Shown one piece after another: positions 8,881 to 17,151 of a stretch of DNA of 64,000 nucleotides. This DNA is from Marinobacter aromaticivorans (GTDB lineage Bacteria; Pseudomonadota; Gammaproteobacteria; Pseudomonadales; Oleiphilaceae). The position numbers and the translations under genes were made by a program. Position 1 is the first letter of the stretch, and each line of letters begins with the position of its first letter. The stretch lies in NCBI RefSeq assembly GCF_002806975.1, contig NZ_NIHD01000004.1, positions 1 through 64,000 of the forward strand, in the 5' to 3' direction. Below the pieces are notes generated by a model that was not told where the DNA came from, searched no databases, and was given only the letters and a program-made list of their open reading frames with translations.

Positions 8881-9017
8881 CCATATTCAATATGGACGTC
8901 TGGCTTTGTTGTTGTGTTTAACCTGAATAAAGCTAGTTCCGGGGCACGGACCTGTCAAACCTTTTGCTATCAAAATGTCGAAAAAACTTAGATGTTATGC
9001 CGATAAATTGTCGACAA
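8881..9017 (-). promoter_or_regulatory. Upstream region of the TRAP operon with two palindromes
   Basis: The 190 bases before dctP hold a 15-bp palindrome ccatatt-c-aatatgg (8881-8895), only 20-odd bases from the dctP start, and ttgtcgacaa (9008-9017) in an AT-rich context. A related half-motif tgtcga occurs near 8974. Both are credible operators for the MarR-type protein of this operon or another regulator. Assignment is inference. Confidence 0.35.
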
Positions 9018-9051
9018 ATTGTGTTTGACGGTCCGTAAATTCGTGTCCGAA

Positions 9052-9849
9052 TCAGGGTTTCGGGCCGCCCATAATAGCTTCCATCTCACCGGGCCGGGGC
9101 GCTCCCTGTTTCATTTGGATAGTACCCTGAGCATCTTTGTAATAAGTGCTCGGCGTAGCACTGAGGCCCAGGCTGGACATCAGCTGATTGTTTTTCTGAA
9201 CACGTTTTGCATTGTCGCTGACAATCTGCCGGTCTACCTCAATACCGCCTGCACTGTGGTTTTGTTGATTTTCCTTTAATGCCTCGCGAGGATTTTCCGA
9301 GCCCAGAATGGTTGCGGCTTTGGGTAAGCTGTCCTGTTTCAGAATGCCAACCATGATATGGCGCAGCTGTACCTCGCCCGCGTCAATCCATGGGGCTGCA
9401 GCTTGCCGGAATCGGTGGCAGAAGGGGCAGTTTGGATCGGTAAAGGTATACACAATCACAGGTGCGCTGGCATCACCGTCCCGGACCCAGTCGGCCTGTT
9501 CAAGCTGAGCCCAGGCTTTTTCATTTTGAGGGCCTACCACCAGCTCTTGGAGTTTGGGTGCGGTGAGATTGTCGCCGTTTGCACTGAGCATGGTGCCGAC
9601 AATGACCTGCTCTTTATCTGCCGTAAGATAAAGAGCAATCGGGCGGCCCTGCATACTGCCTGCATAGCCGGTCATTCCGCCGGGCGCTTCAAAACTCTCG
9701 GCAATGGTAACGCCCCTGTCCACCAGTTGCTGAACGGCCTTCGGGTAGGAATCCTGGCTTTGGGCCAGGGTGGGCAGGCTGAAGCTGGTCGCGGCCATGG
9801 CGGCGGCGAGCATTGAGGGTTTGGTCAGGGTTTTCAATAGCTGCTGCAT
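9052..9849 (-). CDS. DsbG/DsbC-like periplasmic thiol:disulfide protein
   Basis: A 265-aa exported thioredoxin-fold protein. The start at 9849 gives a clear signal peptide (MQQLLKTLTKPSMLAAAMAA, cleavage near TLAQ); longer versions would bury it. The active site is CPFC (C141, C144) after YTFTDPN, as in DsbC/DsbG isomerases, and an N-terminal dimerisation-like domain precedes it. It follows the TlpA-type gene on the same strand by about 20 bases, so the two probably form a periplasmic thiol-redox pair. The partner protein is unknown; the nearby reductase and transporter are candidates only by position. Confidence 0.8.
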   Translation of the reverse strand: MQQLLKTLTKPSMLAAAMAATSFSLPTLAQSQDSYPKAVQQLVDRGVTIAESFEAPGGMTGYAGSMQGRPIALYLTADKEQVIVGTMLSANGDNLTAPKLQELVVGPQNEKAWAQLEQADWVRDGDASAPVIVYTFTDPNCPFCHRFRQAAAPWIDAGEVQLRHIMVGILKQDSLPKAATILGSENPREALKENQQNHSAGGIEVDRQIVSDNAKRVQKNNQLMSSLGLSATPSTYYKDAQGTIQMKQGAPRPGEMEAIMGGPKP

Positions 9850-9868
9850 ATCTGGCTCCGGTTGAATG

Positions 9869-10681
9869 TCAGTCGGTGTTAAAGCTTTCCAGATTGTGGG
9901 CCAGGGAAGCCCGTGAAAGCTCGCCCATGTGGGCGTTAACCTGCTGGCCGCTGGCGTTGTAAAACAGGGTGGTTGGCAAGGCCTGGCTGCCGGTTGCCCG
10001 GCCCAGGCTGGCACCTGTATCGGTGAGGACATTTTGCATCGAGAGGCTGTGCTGGCTCATGAACTGGTTGATGGTTTCCGGTTGCTCGCCCTGATTTACA
10101 AAAACGAAGACCACGCCCGGGTTGTCCTGCTGGGCTTTCTCCAATACCGGCATTTCGCGTATGCACGGTGGGCACCAGCTGGCCCAGAGGTTAACCACCA
10201 TCGGCTTGTTGCCGGCTAGGTCGGAAAGGGTAACCTCTGTGCCATCCAGCAAATTGAAACGGTTATCTGGCAGGCCGCGGGAGCTGGTTTCTGCCAGGGT
10301 AACCAGCAGGGAAACCGAGCCCCAGGTCAGCAGGCCCGAGGCTGCAGCAATGGACAATGACCGGCGCATCCGGGGATGGCGCCAGAGTTTCCAGGCTGTT
10401 AACGCCAGGGCACCGGCTAATCCTGCAATGATATGGAAACCGCCGTCCCGGATATCAATAATGCTCCAGAGGTTGTCCTGATAGTGTTCAAAATACTGGA
10501 TAACAAACCCGATTCGCGCTGCCACCAGCGACCCCAGGAAAATATCCGACAGGGTTCCTGCAACAGGAACTCCCTCTTTGCGCCCGGTGATGGCGCCCAC
10601 AATCAGGGCGATCACAAATGCACCGAGCAATAGAAGCTGAGCCAGTGGCACGGCCAGGGGCCCAAGATTAACCGATAACAT
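9869..10681 (-). CDS. TlpA-type thioredoxin fused to an Lgt-like membrane domain
   Basis: A 270-aa protein with two parts. Residues 1-130 carry about four membrane segments resembling part of prolipoprotein diacylglyceryl transferase, including LVAARIGFVIQYF and DGGFHIIAGLAGA. Residues 135-270 are a TlpA/ResA thioredoxin domain with WCPPC (C170, C173) and the cis-Pro region ALPTTLF. The domain should face the periplasm and reduce or relay electrons to the DsbG-like protein encoded next. The membrane part is too short for a full Lgt, so lipid transfer is unlikely. ATG at 10681 has GGAG five bases upstream. Confidence 0.78.
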   Translation of the reverse strand: MLSVNLGPLAVPLAQLLLLGAFVIALIVGAITGRKEGVPVAGTLSDIFLGSLVAARIGFVIQYFEHYQDNLWSIIDIRDGGFHIIAGLAGALALTAWKLWRHPRMRRSLSIAAASGLLTWGSVSLLVTLAETSSRGLPDNRFNLLDGTEVTLSDLAGNKPMVVNLWASWCPPCIREMPVLEKAQQDNPGVVFVFVNQGEQPETINQFMSQHSLSMQNVLTDTGASLGRATGSQALPTTLFYNASGQQVNAHMGELSRASLAHNLESFNTD

Positions 10682-10871
10682 TATTACTCCTGTTTATGAT
10701 TGGCGAGCGCACCTACGACCCGCAACTCACCCATGAGTTCCTGATCTGGGCAGGCCGGTTGCCAAAACCACAGGAGCGGATAACATCAACAGACCTAATC
10801 GGATGCTTCTCAACGATGACTCCCGGCAAGCGGACGTTTCAAAAAGGGAGCCGGCAGTTTGCAGGTGGTCG

Positions 10872-10888
10872 ATTAAGGCAGCATTAAG
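10872..10888 (+). promoter_or_regulatory. PmrA/QseB-type direct-repeat box
   Basis: ATTAAG-gcagc-ATTAAG reads CTTAAT-N5-CTTAAT on the other strand, the tandem half-site of PmrA/QseB response regulators. It lies 28 bases before the response-regulator start and in the shared upstream region of the divergent tlpA-like gene, so autoregulation and control of the thiol-redox genes are plausible. Confidence 0.55.
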
Positions 10889-10915
10889 AGTGTTTGCTCA
10901 AGGTGAGTTCAAAAC

Positions 10916-11611
10916 GTGCATGTTTTATTGGTAGAAGACGATGAACTGGTTGCCTCCGGCCTGGAAGCTGGCCTGGCACTGCATCACTGCGTGGTTGACC
11001 GGGTAAAAACCGGTCGCGAGGCTATCGCTGCTTTGAAACACTTCGCCAGTGATGTAGTGGTCCTGGATCTGGGGTTGCCGGATAGCGATGGACTGGACGT
11101 ACTGTCGCAATGGCGGCAGCAGGGCATGGATATACCGGTTCTGATCCTGACGGCGCGGGATGAACTGCATGAACGGGTGAGGGGGCTGGAAGCCGGTGCT
11201 GATGACTATGTGCTTAAACCCTTTGAGCTGGACGAACTTGCCGCCAGATTGCGCGCGCTGGTGCGCCGTGCCGCCGGTCGGGCCGCCCCGGAAATACAAC
11301 ACGGGGATTTGCGCATGCGCCCTTCAACGGGTGAGGTTTTCAAGGGTGACCAACTGGTACCCCTTTCCCGCCGTGAGCTGGCGTTACTGGAAAAACTGCT
11401 CAATGCCCGGGGCGCGGTTTTATCCGAGGATCAGCTCAAGGATAGCCTGTATGGCATGGAAGCGGAGGTGGAAAGCAATGCCTTGAACGTACATATCTAT
11501 CACTTGCGCCGCAAGCTGGGCAAAGACCTGATCCTTACCGAGCGAGGTCTGGGCTACCGGCTGGGGGAGCCGCTCACAGCGTCAGCGAATCCCAGTGAGG
11601 TCCCGGAGTGA
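10916..11611 (+). CDS. OmpR-family response regulator (QseB/PmrA-like)
   Basis: A 231-aa regulator with a receiver domain (1-120; acidic pair D8-D9, phospho-acceptor D51, conserved K101 in YVLKPF) and a C-terminal OmpR winged helix (130-225; NVHIYHLRRKLG is the recognition helix). It starts at GTG 10916 behind AAGGTGAG. The stop overlaps the kinase start, so the pair is co-translated. A matching tandem half-site box lies just upstream. The signal sensed is unknown. Confidence 0.87.
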   Translation: MHVLLVEDDELVASGLEAGLALHHCVVDRVKTGREAIAALKHFASDVVVLDLGLPDSDGLDVLSQWRQQGMDIPVLILTARDELHERVRGLEAGADDYVLKPFELDELAARLRALVRRAAGRAAPEIQHGDLRMRPSTGEVFKGDQLVPLSRRELALLEKLLNARGAVLSEDQLKDSLYGMEAEVESNALNVHIYHLRRKLGKDLILTERGLGYRLGEPLTASANPSEVPE

Positions 11612-12924
11612 GCCTGCGCCGCCGGTTACTCTGGTCTTTGGGGCTGTCCTTCGTATTTTTGTGGTTTTCCGTAGCCGCAATCATGTACCTGCATCTGAAC
11701 CAGCAGGTTGTAAAAACTCTGGATCAGCGCCTGGCGTCCTCTGCCAACATGGTTGCGGGGCTTGTGGCCCGGCGGCCGGAAATGCTGATAACCAGTAACG
11801 CAGCAAACCCTCTGCTGCTAGAGCCCGAGAGCAAATCCGTCGCTTGCCAGATCCGCTCGGTGACGGGCGAGGTCCTGCTGCAGACCAGCGGCGCCCGGGG
11901 GGCTTCCCTGAGCGATTCCCCTCCGGGGTACTCCATGCGCACCATTGGTGGCGACCAGTGGCGTATTTATACGCTGCAACAGGATGAAATGTTTATTACC
12001 ACCGCAGACCGGATGTCAGATCGGAGGAAGCTGGAAAACAGCATTATTCTGGTTATGGTGGTGCCCTTTACTCTGGCGTTTCTTGGCGGCCTGGCAGTGC
12101 TGTGGTGGGGCGTCAGGGCCGGGCTGCGCCCGCTGCAATATCTGCACGACCAACTGCGCCAGCGTAGTTCCTACAACCTTGAGCCGGTGCGCGTGGGTTC
12201 AGCGCCTTCGGAACTAAAACCTGTGGTGGAAACCCTGAATGGCCTGTTTGCCCGGGTGCAAAGAACGGTAGCCCGGGAACAACGCTTTGCCAGTGATGCG
12301 GCCCATGAATTCCGCACGCCGTTAACCGGTATCAAAACCCACTTGCAGATAGCCCGCCGGGTGACCGGCGACAGGCAGCAACTGGCGTTAACCAATGCGG
12401 AGAAGGGCGTTGTCAGGTTACAGCGGGTTACTGAACAGCTTTTGATGCTGGCGCGACTGGAGCAGGGCGTCCCCTGTCAGGAAGAGGCTGGCAGCCGGGT
12501 GGAGGAGATTCTGGAAAACGTGCTGGCAGATCTTCCGGACCGAAGTCGTGTGCGTATCGAAAACCTGGTGCCCGGTGAGACCGTAGGGGTACCCTTGACA
12601 CTGGCGTCGGTTGCCCTGCGTAATCTGATCGACAATGCCTTGAAATATTCTGTAAAAGAGTGCCTGTTGGCGATTGATACAGAGCCAGCAGCCGGACACG
12701 GGGCGTCAGTGCGGTTTCTGGTGCAGGATTCGGGCTTGGCTGAGCCGTCGGTTTCTGATGGGGCTGTTGAGCCTTCATCAACAGCGGCCCCGGTCAGCCA
12801 TGGCCTGGGTCTGACCATTGTTGAAACCATCACCACGCAATGTGGCGGTACTCTGGTGGCAACGTATAATGATATGGGCGGGATGGACTGGTTACTCCAC
12901 CTGCCTTTGGCTTCCAAAAGCTGA
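11608..12924 (+). CDS. Sensor histidine kinase (QseC/PmrB-like)
   Basis: A 438-aa inner-membrane kinase: helix 1 at about 8-28, a periplasmic loop to about 143, helix 2 at about 146-168, a HAMP-like linker, a HisKA domain with H233 in DAAHEFRTPLTG, and an ATPase domain with N-box NLIDNALKYS and G2 box HGLGLTI. The G1 region (DSGLAEPSVSDG) departs from the usual DxGxG, and an insert rich in Ser/Ala follows, which might weaken nucleotide binding. GTG start overlaps the regulator stop. Partner is the regulator encoded immediately upstream. Confidence 0.85.
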   Translation: MSLRRRLLWSLGLSFVFLWFSVAAIMYLHLNQQVVKTLDQRLASSANMVAGLVARRPEMLITSNAANPLLLEPESKSVACQIRSVTGEVLLQTSGARGASLSDSPPGYSMRTIGGDQWRIYTLQQDEMFITTADRMSDRRKLENSIILVMVVPFTLAFLGGLAVLWWGVRAGLRPLQYLHDQLRQRSSYNLEPVRVGSAPSELKPVVETLNGLFARVQRTVAREQRFASDAAHEFRTPLTGIKTHLQIARRVTGDRQQLALTNAEKGVVRLQRVTEQLLMLARLEQGVPCQEEAGSRVEEILENVLADLPDRSRVRIENLVPGETVGVPLTLASVALRNLIDNALKYSVKECLLAIDTEPAAGHGASVRFLVQDSGLAEPSVSDGAVEPSSTAAPVSHGLGLTIVETITTQCGGTLVATYNDMGGMDWLLHLPLASKS

Positions 12925-12936
12925 CTGGTTAATGAC

Positions 12937-13677
12937 ATGTTATTGAATTGCGATATTGGCGAAAGTTACGGAACCTGGACCATGGGCCTGGATGATCAGG
13001 TTATGCCATTTATTGATCAGGCCAACATAGCCTGTGGTTTTCACGCAGGGGATCCGATGGTGATGCACCACACGGTACAACTGGCGCTGAAGCACAACGT
13101 GGCTCTCGGTGCCCATCCGGCCTATCCGGATTTGCAGGGTTTTGGCCGGCGCTCAATGGCGTTCAGCCCTGATGAAATCCACGCCATGGTGTTGTATCAG
13201 GTGGGAGCCCTTACCCATATAGCCGCAGCTCAAGGTGGCAGCCTCAGTTATGTGAAACCCCACGGCGCCATGTACAACGACATGATGCGCAACGAATCGC
13301 TCCTGCGCGCGATTCTGAGTGCCCTGAAACAGATACCGGGCGAACTCAAACTGATGGCAATGACCACCGCTGACAACCAGGCACTGAAATCACTGTGCGC
13401 CGAATACGGGGTTGAATTGTTACTGGAAGCCTTTGCCGATCGCGCCTATGACGATGCCGGTTTTTTGGCCTCCCGCAGCATTCCAGGGGCGGTGCACAAG
13501 GATCCGGACGCTATTCTTAAACAGGTGCTGGCAATTTCACGGGGCGAGACGATCCAGTCAATCAATGGAAAACCGCTGTATCTGGAGGCAGACACTGTAT
13601 GCGTTCACGGCGACAACCCGGAATCTGTAGCCGCCGTGCGTGCCATTCGTCAGGCTCTTGAGGGGCAAGCCTACTGA
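12937..13677 (+). CDS. pxpA: LamB/YcsF family, 5-oxoprolinase subunit A
   Basis: A 246-aa protein of the YcsF/PxpA family, recognised by LNCDIGESYG at the start, NIACGFHAGDP, GAHPAYPD and KPHGAMYND. PxpA works with PxpB and PxpC to hydrolyse 5-oxoproline (pyroglutamate) to glutamate with ATP. No pxpB or pxpC lies in this window, so the partners must be elsewhere or the protein acts in another complex. It follows the kinase by 12 bases and is likely co-transcribed, an unusual setting. Its stop nearly meets that of the convergent chemoreceptor. Confidence 0.85.
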   Translation: MLLNCDIGESYGTWTMGLDDQVMPFIDQANIACGFHAGDPMVMHHTVQLALKHNVALGAHPAYPDLQGFGRRSMAFSPDEIHAMVLYQVGALTHIAAAQGGSLSYVKPHGAMYNDMMRNESLLRAILSALKQIPGELKLMAMTTADNQALKSLCAEYGVELLLEAFADRAYDDAGFLASRSIPGAVHKDPDAILKQVLAISRGETIQSINGKPLYLEADTVCVHGDNPESVAAVRAIRQALEGQAY

Positions 13678-13680
13678 GAA

Positions 13681-15537
13681 TCAGAGCCTGAACCGCGAGA
13701 TCAGTGTTTGCAGCTCGCCGCCAAGCCTTGCAAGTTCGGAGCTGGCGTTTGCAGTCTGGTTCGAGGAAACCGCAGACTGGTCTGTAATGTCGCGGATGCT
13801 GGTTATGTTCCGGTTAATTTCCTCGGCGACGGATGTTTGCTGCTCCGAGGCAGTTGCAATCTGGCTGTTGTACTGTTTGATTTCTTCCACCGACTGCGTG
13901 ATGCGCCCGATAGATGCGCCCGTTGCTGTGGCCCGCTTGAGGGTATCCGAAGCCAGCGATGCGCTGGCTTCCATCGCTGTTACGGAAGTTTCCGCACTGC
14001 TTTGTAATGACGATACCAGTGACTCGATTTCCTGAGCTGAACTCTGGGTTCGCTGGGCCAGAGAACGCACCTCGTCAGCAACAACCGCAAATCCGCGCCC
14101 CTGTTCGCCGGCGCGTGCGGCTTCAATGGCAGCGTTCAGTGCCAGCAGGTTGGTTTGCTCCGCCACCGACTTGATGACATCCAGTACCGTCCCGATGTTC
14201 GCGGTTTCCCCTTGCAGGCCGTGAATGATTTCCATGCTCTGGTTGACTTCCTGAGTCAGTCTGTTGACCTGGCTAACGGTTTCCCTGACCTCCAGTTCAC
14301 CCTCCGTTGCCTGGCTGGCTGCATCAGCCGCCACTGTAAAGGCCTTTTCGGCGTTGCGGGCAACATCGGCAACGGTCGCTGTCATTTGATTCATTGCTGC
14401 GGCAACCTGATCGGTTTCGTGTTTCTGCAGATTGATTCCGTTGCTGGTCTGGCCGGTGACCGTTGACAGCTGCTCGGCTGAGGCCGCAATGTCAGCGGCG
14501 CCGGATTCAATGCTTCTCACAAGCTCCCGCAGGCCGGTGACCATGGTTGCCAGTGCTGCCATCAGGCGCCCTATTTCATCGGTGCGGTTGTTGTCGATAT
14601 GAATGGATAAATTGCCTGACGCCACCTCCGTAGCGATGGACACCGCATGATTAATGGGAGAGGTTATGGCTTTGGTGATCAGGTAGGCCATCAGGATGCC
14701 AAGTAAAACCGCAATGCCAGTTGCCCCGAAAATCAGTGTGGTGGCCTGCCTGCGCTCGGACTCCATTCTGTTTACCTGCGCCTCCCGCAAGCTGTTTGCA
14801 GATTCCATGACTCGGCGCGCTGTCGCAACCATGTCATTGGAAAGTTGCTCGCCGGATTCGGTCAGTGTTACGACGTTCCGGAATTCGCCGGTATAGGCGT
14901 CAAGGGCTTTGGTAACCTTTGCCGTTTCTTCCGCGCTGATACCTGCAGACCGCAGCGGACCCTGCATTCGTTCAGCATCTTCAAGATAGGATTGAACGCT
15001 GTCGGAGTCGCGTTCTACCAGAAACTTTCGCTCCGAGCGGCGCATATCCTCAAAGATGGCCGATGCAAAAAACAGTGAGCTTTGGGCTTTCAGAGACGAC
15101 CCGAGTATCCGGGCTTTGGTTTCCAGCCGGTCCAGGGCTTCTTCACGCTGGTTGATGTTTGTTTCCACCTTGGCCATCAAAGACTGGTATTGCTCAACAT
15201 CATCCTCAATGCTGTTTAAAGAGCTGATGTCGGCGCTTGTGGTGAGCAAAGGCTGGATATGCCCCGTGATTTCAAGAACCCGGTCGCCGTGGGCCCGTGA
15301 TGCCTGCACGTTCCCGGTACTGCCAGAGAGCAGAAAGTTTTTCTCTTCGACGCGGGCTTCCGTGAGACTGGTGTTGACCTGGCCCAGTTTTGCCACAATG
15401 TCGGAGCGCTGGCTGTAGCTTTCCAATGCGCTATTCCCGACGACACCAACCAGAATAGTGAGCAGGAGCAGGAGAGCAAAGCCGCCCGCCATTTTCGTTC
15501 GGATGGTCATGCCGCTAAAGAGGTTTTGAAATGCCAT
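13681..15537 (-). CDS. Methyl-accepting chemotaxis protein with HBM-like sensor
   Basis: A 618-aa chemoreceptor. Helix 1 is at about 11-33, followed by an all-helical periplasmic domain of about 240 residues with the look of a helical bimodular (HBM) sensor as in Pseudomonas McpS/McpQ. Helix 2 is at about 272-295, then HAMP, then a long coiled-coil signalling domain with the hairpin tip [20 protein letters not shown]. No C-terminal CheR pentapeptide is present (ends SRFRL). HBM receptors often sense TCA intermediates or related acids. The ligand here is not determinable. Confidence 0.87.
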   Translation of the reverse strand: MAFQNLFSGMTIRTKMAGGFALLLLLTILVGVVGNSALESYSQRSDIVAKLGQVNTSLTEARVEEKNFLLSGSTGNVQASRAHGDRVLEITGHIQPLLTTSADISSLNSIEDDVEQYQSLMAKVETNINQREEALDRLETKARILGSSLKAQSSLFFASAIFEDMRRSERKFLVERDSDSVQSYLEDAERMQGPLRSAGISAEETAKVTKALDAYTGEFRNVVTLTESGEQLSNDMVATARRVMESANSLREAQVNRMESERRQATTLIFGATGIAVLLGILMAYLITKAITSPINHAVSIATEVASGNLSIHIDNNRTDEIGRLMAALATMVTGLRELVRSIESGAADIAASAEQLSTVTGQTSNGINLQKHETDQVAAAMNQMTATVADVARNAEKAFTVAADAASQATEGELEVRETVSQVNRLTQEVNQSMEIIHGLQGETANIGTVLDVIKSVAEQTNLLALNAAIEAARAGEQGRGFAVVADEVRSLAQRTQSSAQEIESLVSSLQSSAETSVTAMEASASLASDTLKRATATGASIGRITQSVEEIKQYNSQIATASEQQTSVAEEINRNITSIRDITDQSAVSSNQTANASSELARLGGELQTLISRFRL

Positions 15538-15909
15538 ACTGTGGTGTCCTTAGAGCTTGCGAGCAATACCAGTCCTGCCATTTGAGTCCATTCGACAGAC
15601 CACGGAGAAGCATTTCTGATACGCGAGAGAGATGTTTGGGCTTTTTATTGTGTCTCTATTAACTATGTGCCGGGGACAAAATTCAATTTGTTTTGGGTAA
15701 CATATAGTTGCGGAGTGCTAATGATATATTCCGTAAAGTAATTTTAATATCATTTTTTATTCTATGGTCGCCGTTTTTTGTTCTGGCGGTGGCACGCTCT
15801 TTGGTTGTTCTGCCAGCACCGAGGTTTGTTATTAAAAAGGCGCACAAAAAAGCGGGGCTGACTTTGAACCCCGCTTTTTATGCTCTGGAAAAGTGAAACC
15901 GAATCCGGG
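15538..15909. other. AT-rich intergenic region with a terminator
   Basis: No gene is supported here. The stretch 15640-15770 is markedly AT-rich compared with its surroundings and probably contains the chemoreceptor promoter, but I see no convincing sigma-28 site. The right end contains a terminator listed separately. Confidence 0.5.
15846..15879. terminator. Bidirectional terminator
   Basis: agcgggg / ccccgct form a GC stem (arms 15851-15857 and 15869-15875), flanked by A6 on the left and T5 on the right, so it can stop transcripts from either side. It should end the minus-strand gene whose stop is at 15910. Confidence 0.75.
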
Positions 15910-16359
15910 TTACTGTTTACCACTGCGCTGGCTACCAGATCCCTTGATTTTATAATCCTGGTTGCTGCCATTACCTCCAGCACCCTTGCCTTGGCCGGCA
16001 CCCATTCCCTGGCTGGGTCCCATACCCTGACCGGCACCTTTGCCCTGGCTGGCACCTTTGCCTTGACCGCCACCCATACCTTGGCCGGAGCCCATACCTC
16101 GCCCCATTCCATTTTTCAGTTCTACGCCGCGCTCACGAGCACGTTGCAACATACGCTCGTGGTGCTGCTGTTGATACTGGGCTCGCTCGGCTTCGGTATT
16201 CAGATTGCGCATGGTCTGGCGGTGTTCCTGCAACTCCTGCTGGGTCATCAATTCCCGGCCAAACACTTCCTCATTGTCCTGGGCGGCCAACGGCCAACTC
16301 GCCATGGTGACAAGAATGGCGGCGCCGGCTGTGCGAATAAACGATGTTTTCAGTTTCAT
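15910..16359 (-). CDS. Exported protein with Gly/Lys/Met-rich low-complexity tail
   Basis: 149 aa. A signal peptide of about 26 residues ends at PLAAQ. Residues 30-80 are a charged helical segment rich in Gln, Glu and Arg (QQELQEHRQTMRNLNTEAER). From about residue 84 the chain is built of short repeats of the GMG / GQGKGA / GPSQGMG type, ending in a basic tail. The N-terminal half resembles small periplasmic proteins of gammaproteobacteria without assigned function. The tail could bind polyanions, cell wall or metal, but this is a guess. A terminator follows. Confidence 0.65.
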   Translation of the reverse strand: MKLKTSFIRTAGAAILVTMASWPLAAQDNEEVFGRELMTQQELQEHRQTMRNLNTEAERAQYQQQHHERMLQRARERGVELKNGMGRGMGSGQGMGGGQGKGASQGKGAGQGMGPSQGMGAGQGKGAGGNGSNQDYKIKGSGSQRSGKQ

Positions 16360-16507
16360 TGTTCAATCCCCTTGCTTCAGGTTGTGGTTTCATTCTAGAC
16401 CCCGAGCCTGATTTGTGAGGGTTATGACTAATACCTATGTGTAAAATGGCTCAGCGACTGGGAGAGGATGACCAACTCCTGATTGACCAGCTCACCCGCA
16501 CCAACGA

Positions 16508-17044
16508 TCACCACATCAGGTCATCCGGGATTTCATAGCCAGCGTAGGGGTCATCATCACCCGCATCGTCTTTCTTGCGGTCATGGAGTACCACCACCGC
16601 CTGTTCATCCCGTTCGATAATCTTGCGGGCCACGCCTTCAGCAACAATCTCGTACTGCCCATTGACGAACACAATGGCAAGCCGGCCACGGGAGAGCTGA
16701 TCTGCCATGATGTCGTCCACATACAATTTCTTTATTTTTTTGTCGTGAACGAACTGGTAAGAGGTTTCTCCCCGGCTGCGATCAAGCCGGTTGGTTTCCA
16801 CCATTTGGCGAATCTGCGCCTGAATGGCTTTTTTCTCGGCCTCCTGCTGACGTTGCAGGTTCAGTTGGCGGTCGCGCTCTGCTTTTTCTTCCCGTGCCTG
16901 GCGAGCGCGAATTTCCGTCTCATTAACCTGCGCGGCCCCCTTGGGCTGCTGTTTGCGCTGTTTACGTTTCTCATTGCGAATAGCCTTGGCTTTTTTCTGA
17001 TCGGCCAGGCCTGCTTTCAATAGCTGATCCTGCAGGGACGCCAT
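16508..17044 (-). CDS. DUF2058 family protein (YaiL-like)
   Basis: 178 aa, matching the DUF2058/YaiL family: start ASLQDQLLKAGL, a strongly basic coiled coil at 17-75 (KKAKAIRNEKRKQRKQQ), and a globular C-terminal half with YQFVHDKKIKKLYVDD. YaiL is described as a nucleoprotein or polynucleotide-associated protein; biochemical role unknown. It is divergent from dbpA, an RNA helicase gene, with about 100 bases between starts, which is compatible with an RNA-related job. Confidence 0.8.
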   Translation of the reverse strand: MASLQDQLLKAGLADQKKAKAIRNEKRKQRKQQPKGAAQVNETEIRARQAREEKAERDRQLNLQRQQEAEKKAIQAQIRQMVETNRLDRSRGETSYQFVHDKKIKKLYVDDIMADQLSRGRLAIVFVNGQYEIVAEGVARKIIERDEQAVVVLHDRKKDDAGDDDPYAGYEIPDDLMW

Positions 17045-17151
17045 GGGATAACTCCATCAATTGGTCAGTAATTCTGGTATTCTATCGCAACAGTATACGC
17101 CCTCATGTTTACCTTCTTAACCAGCAACCGCTGATTCCGGGATTTTCTTGT

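Noticed and set aside
15708..15896. A plus-strand frame across the terminator at 15846-15879
   Set aside because: It reads through a strong hairpin and an AT-rich region, with no recognisable protein features.
16451..16543. A 30-codon plus-strand frame starting MAQRLGEDDQ
   Set aside because: Too short, no good RBS, and its end overlaps the 3' end of the DUF2058 gene on the other strand.
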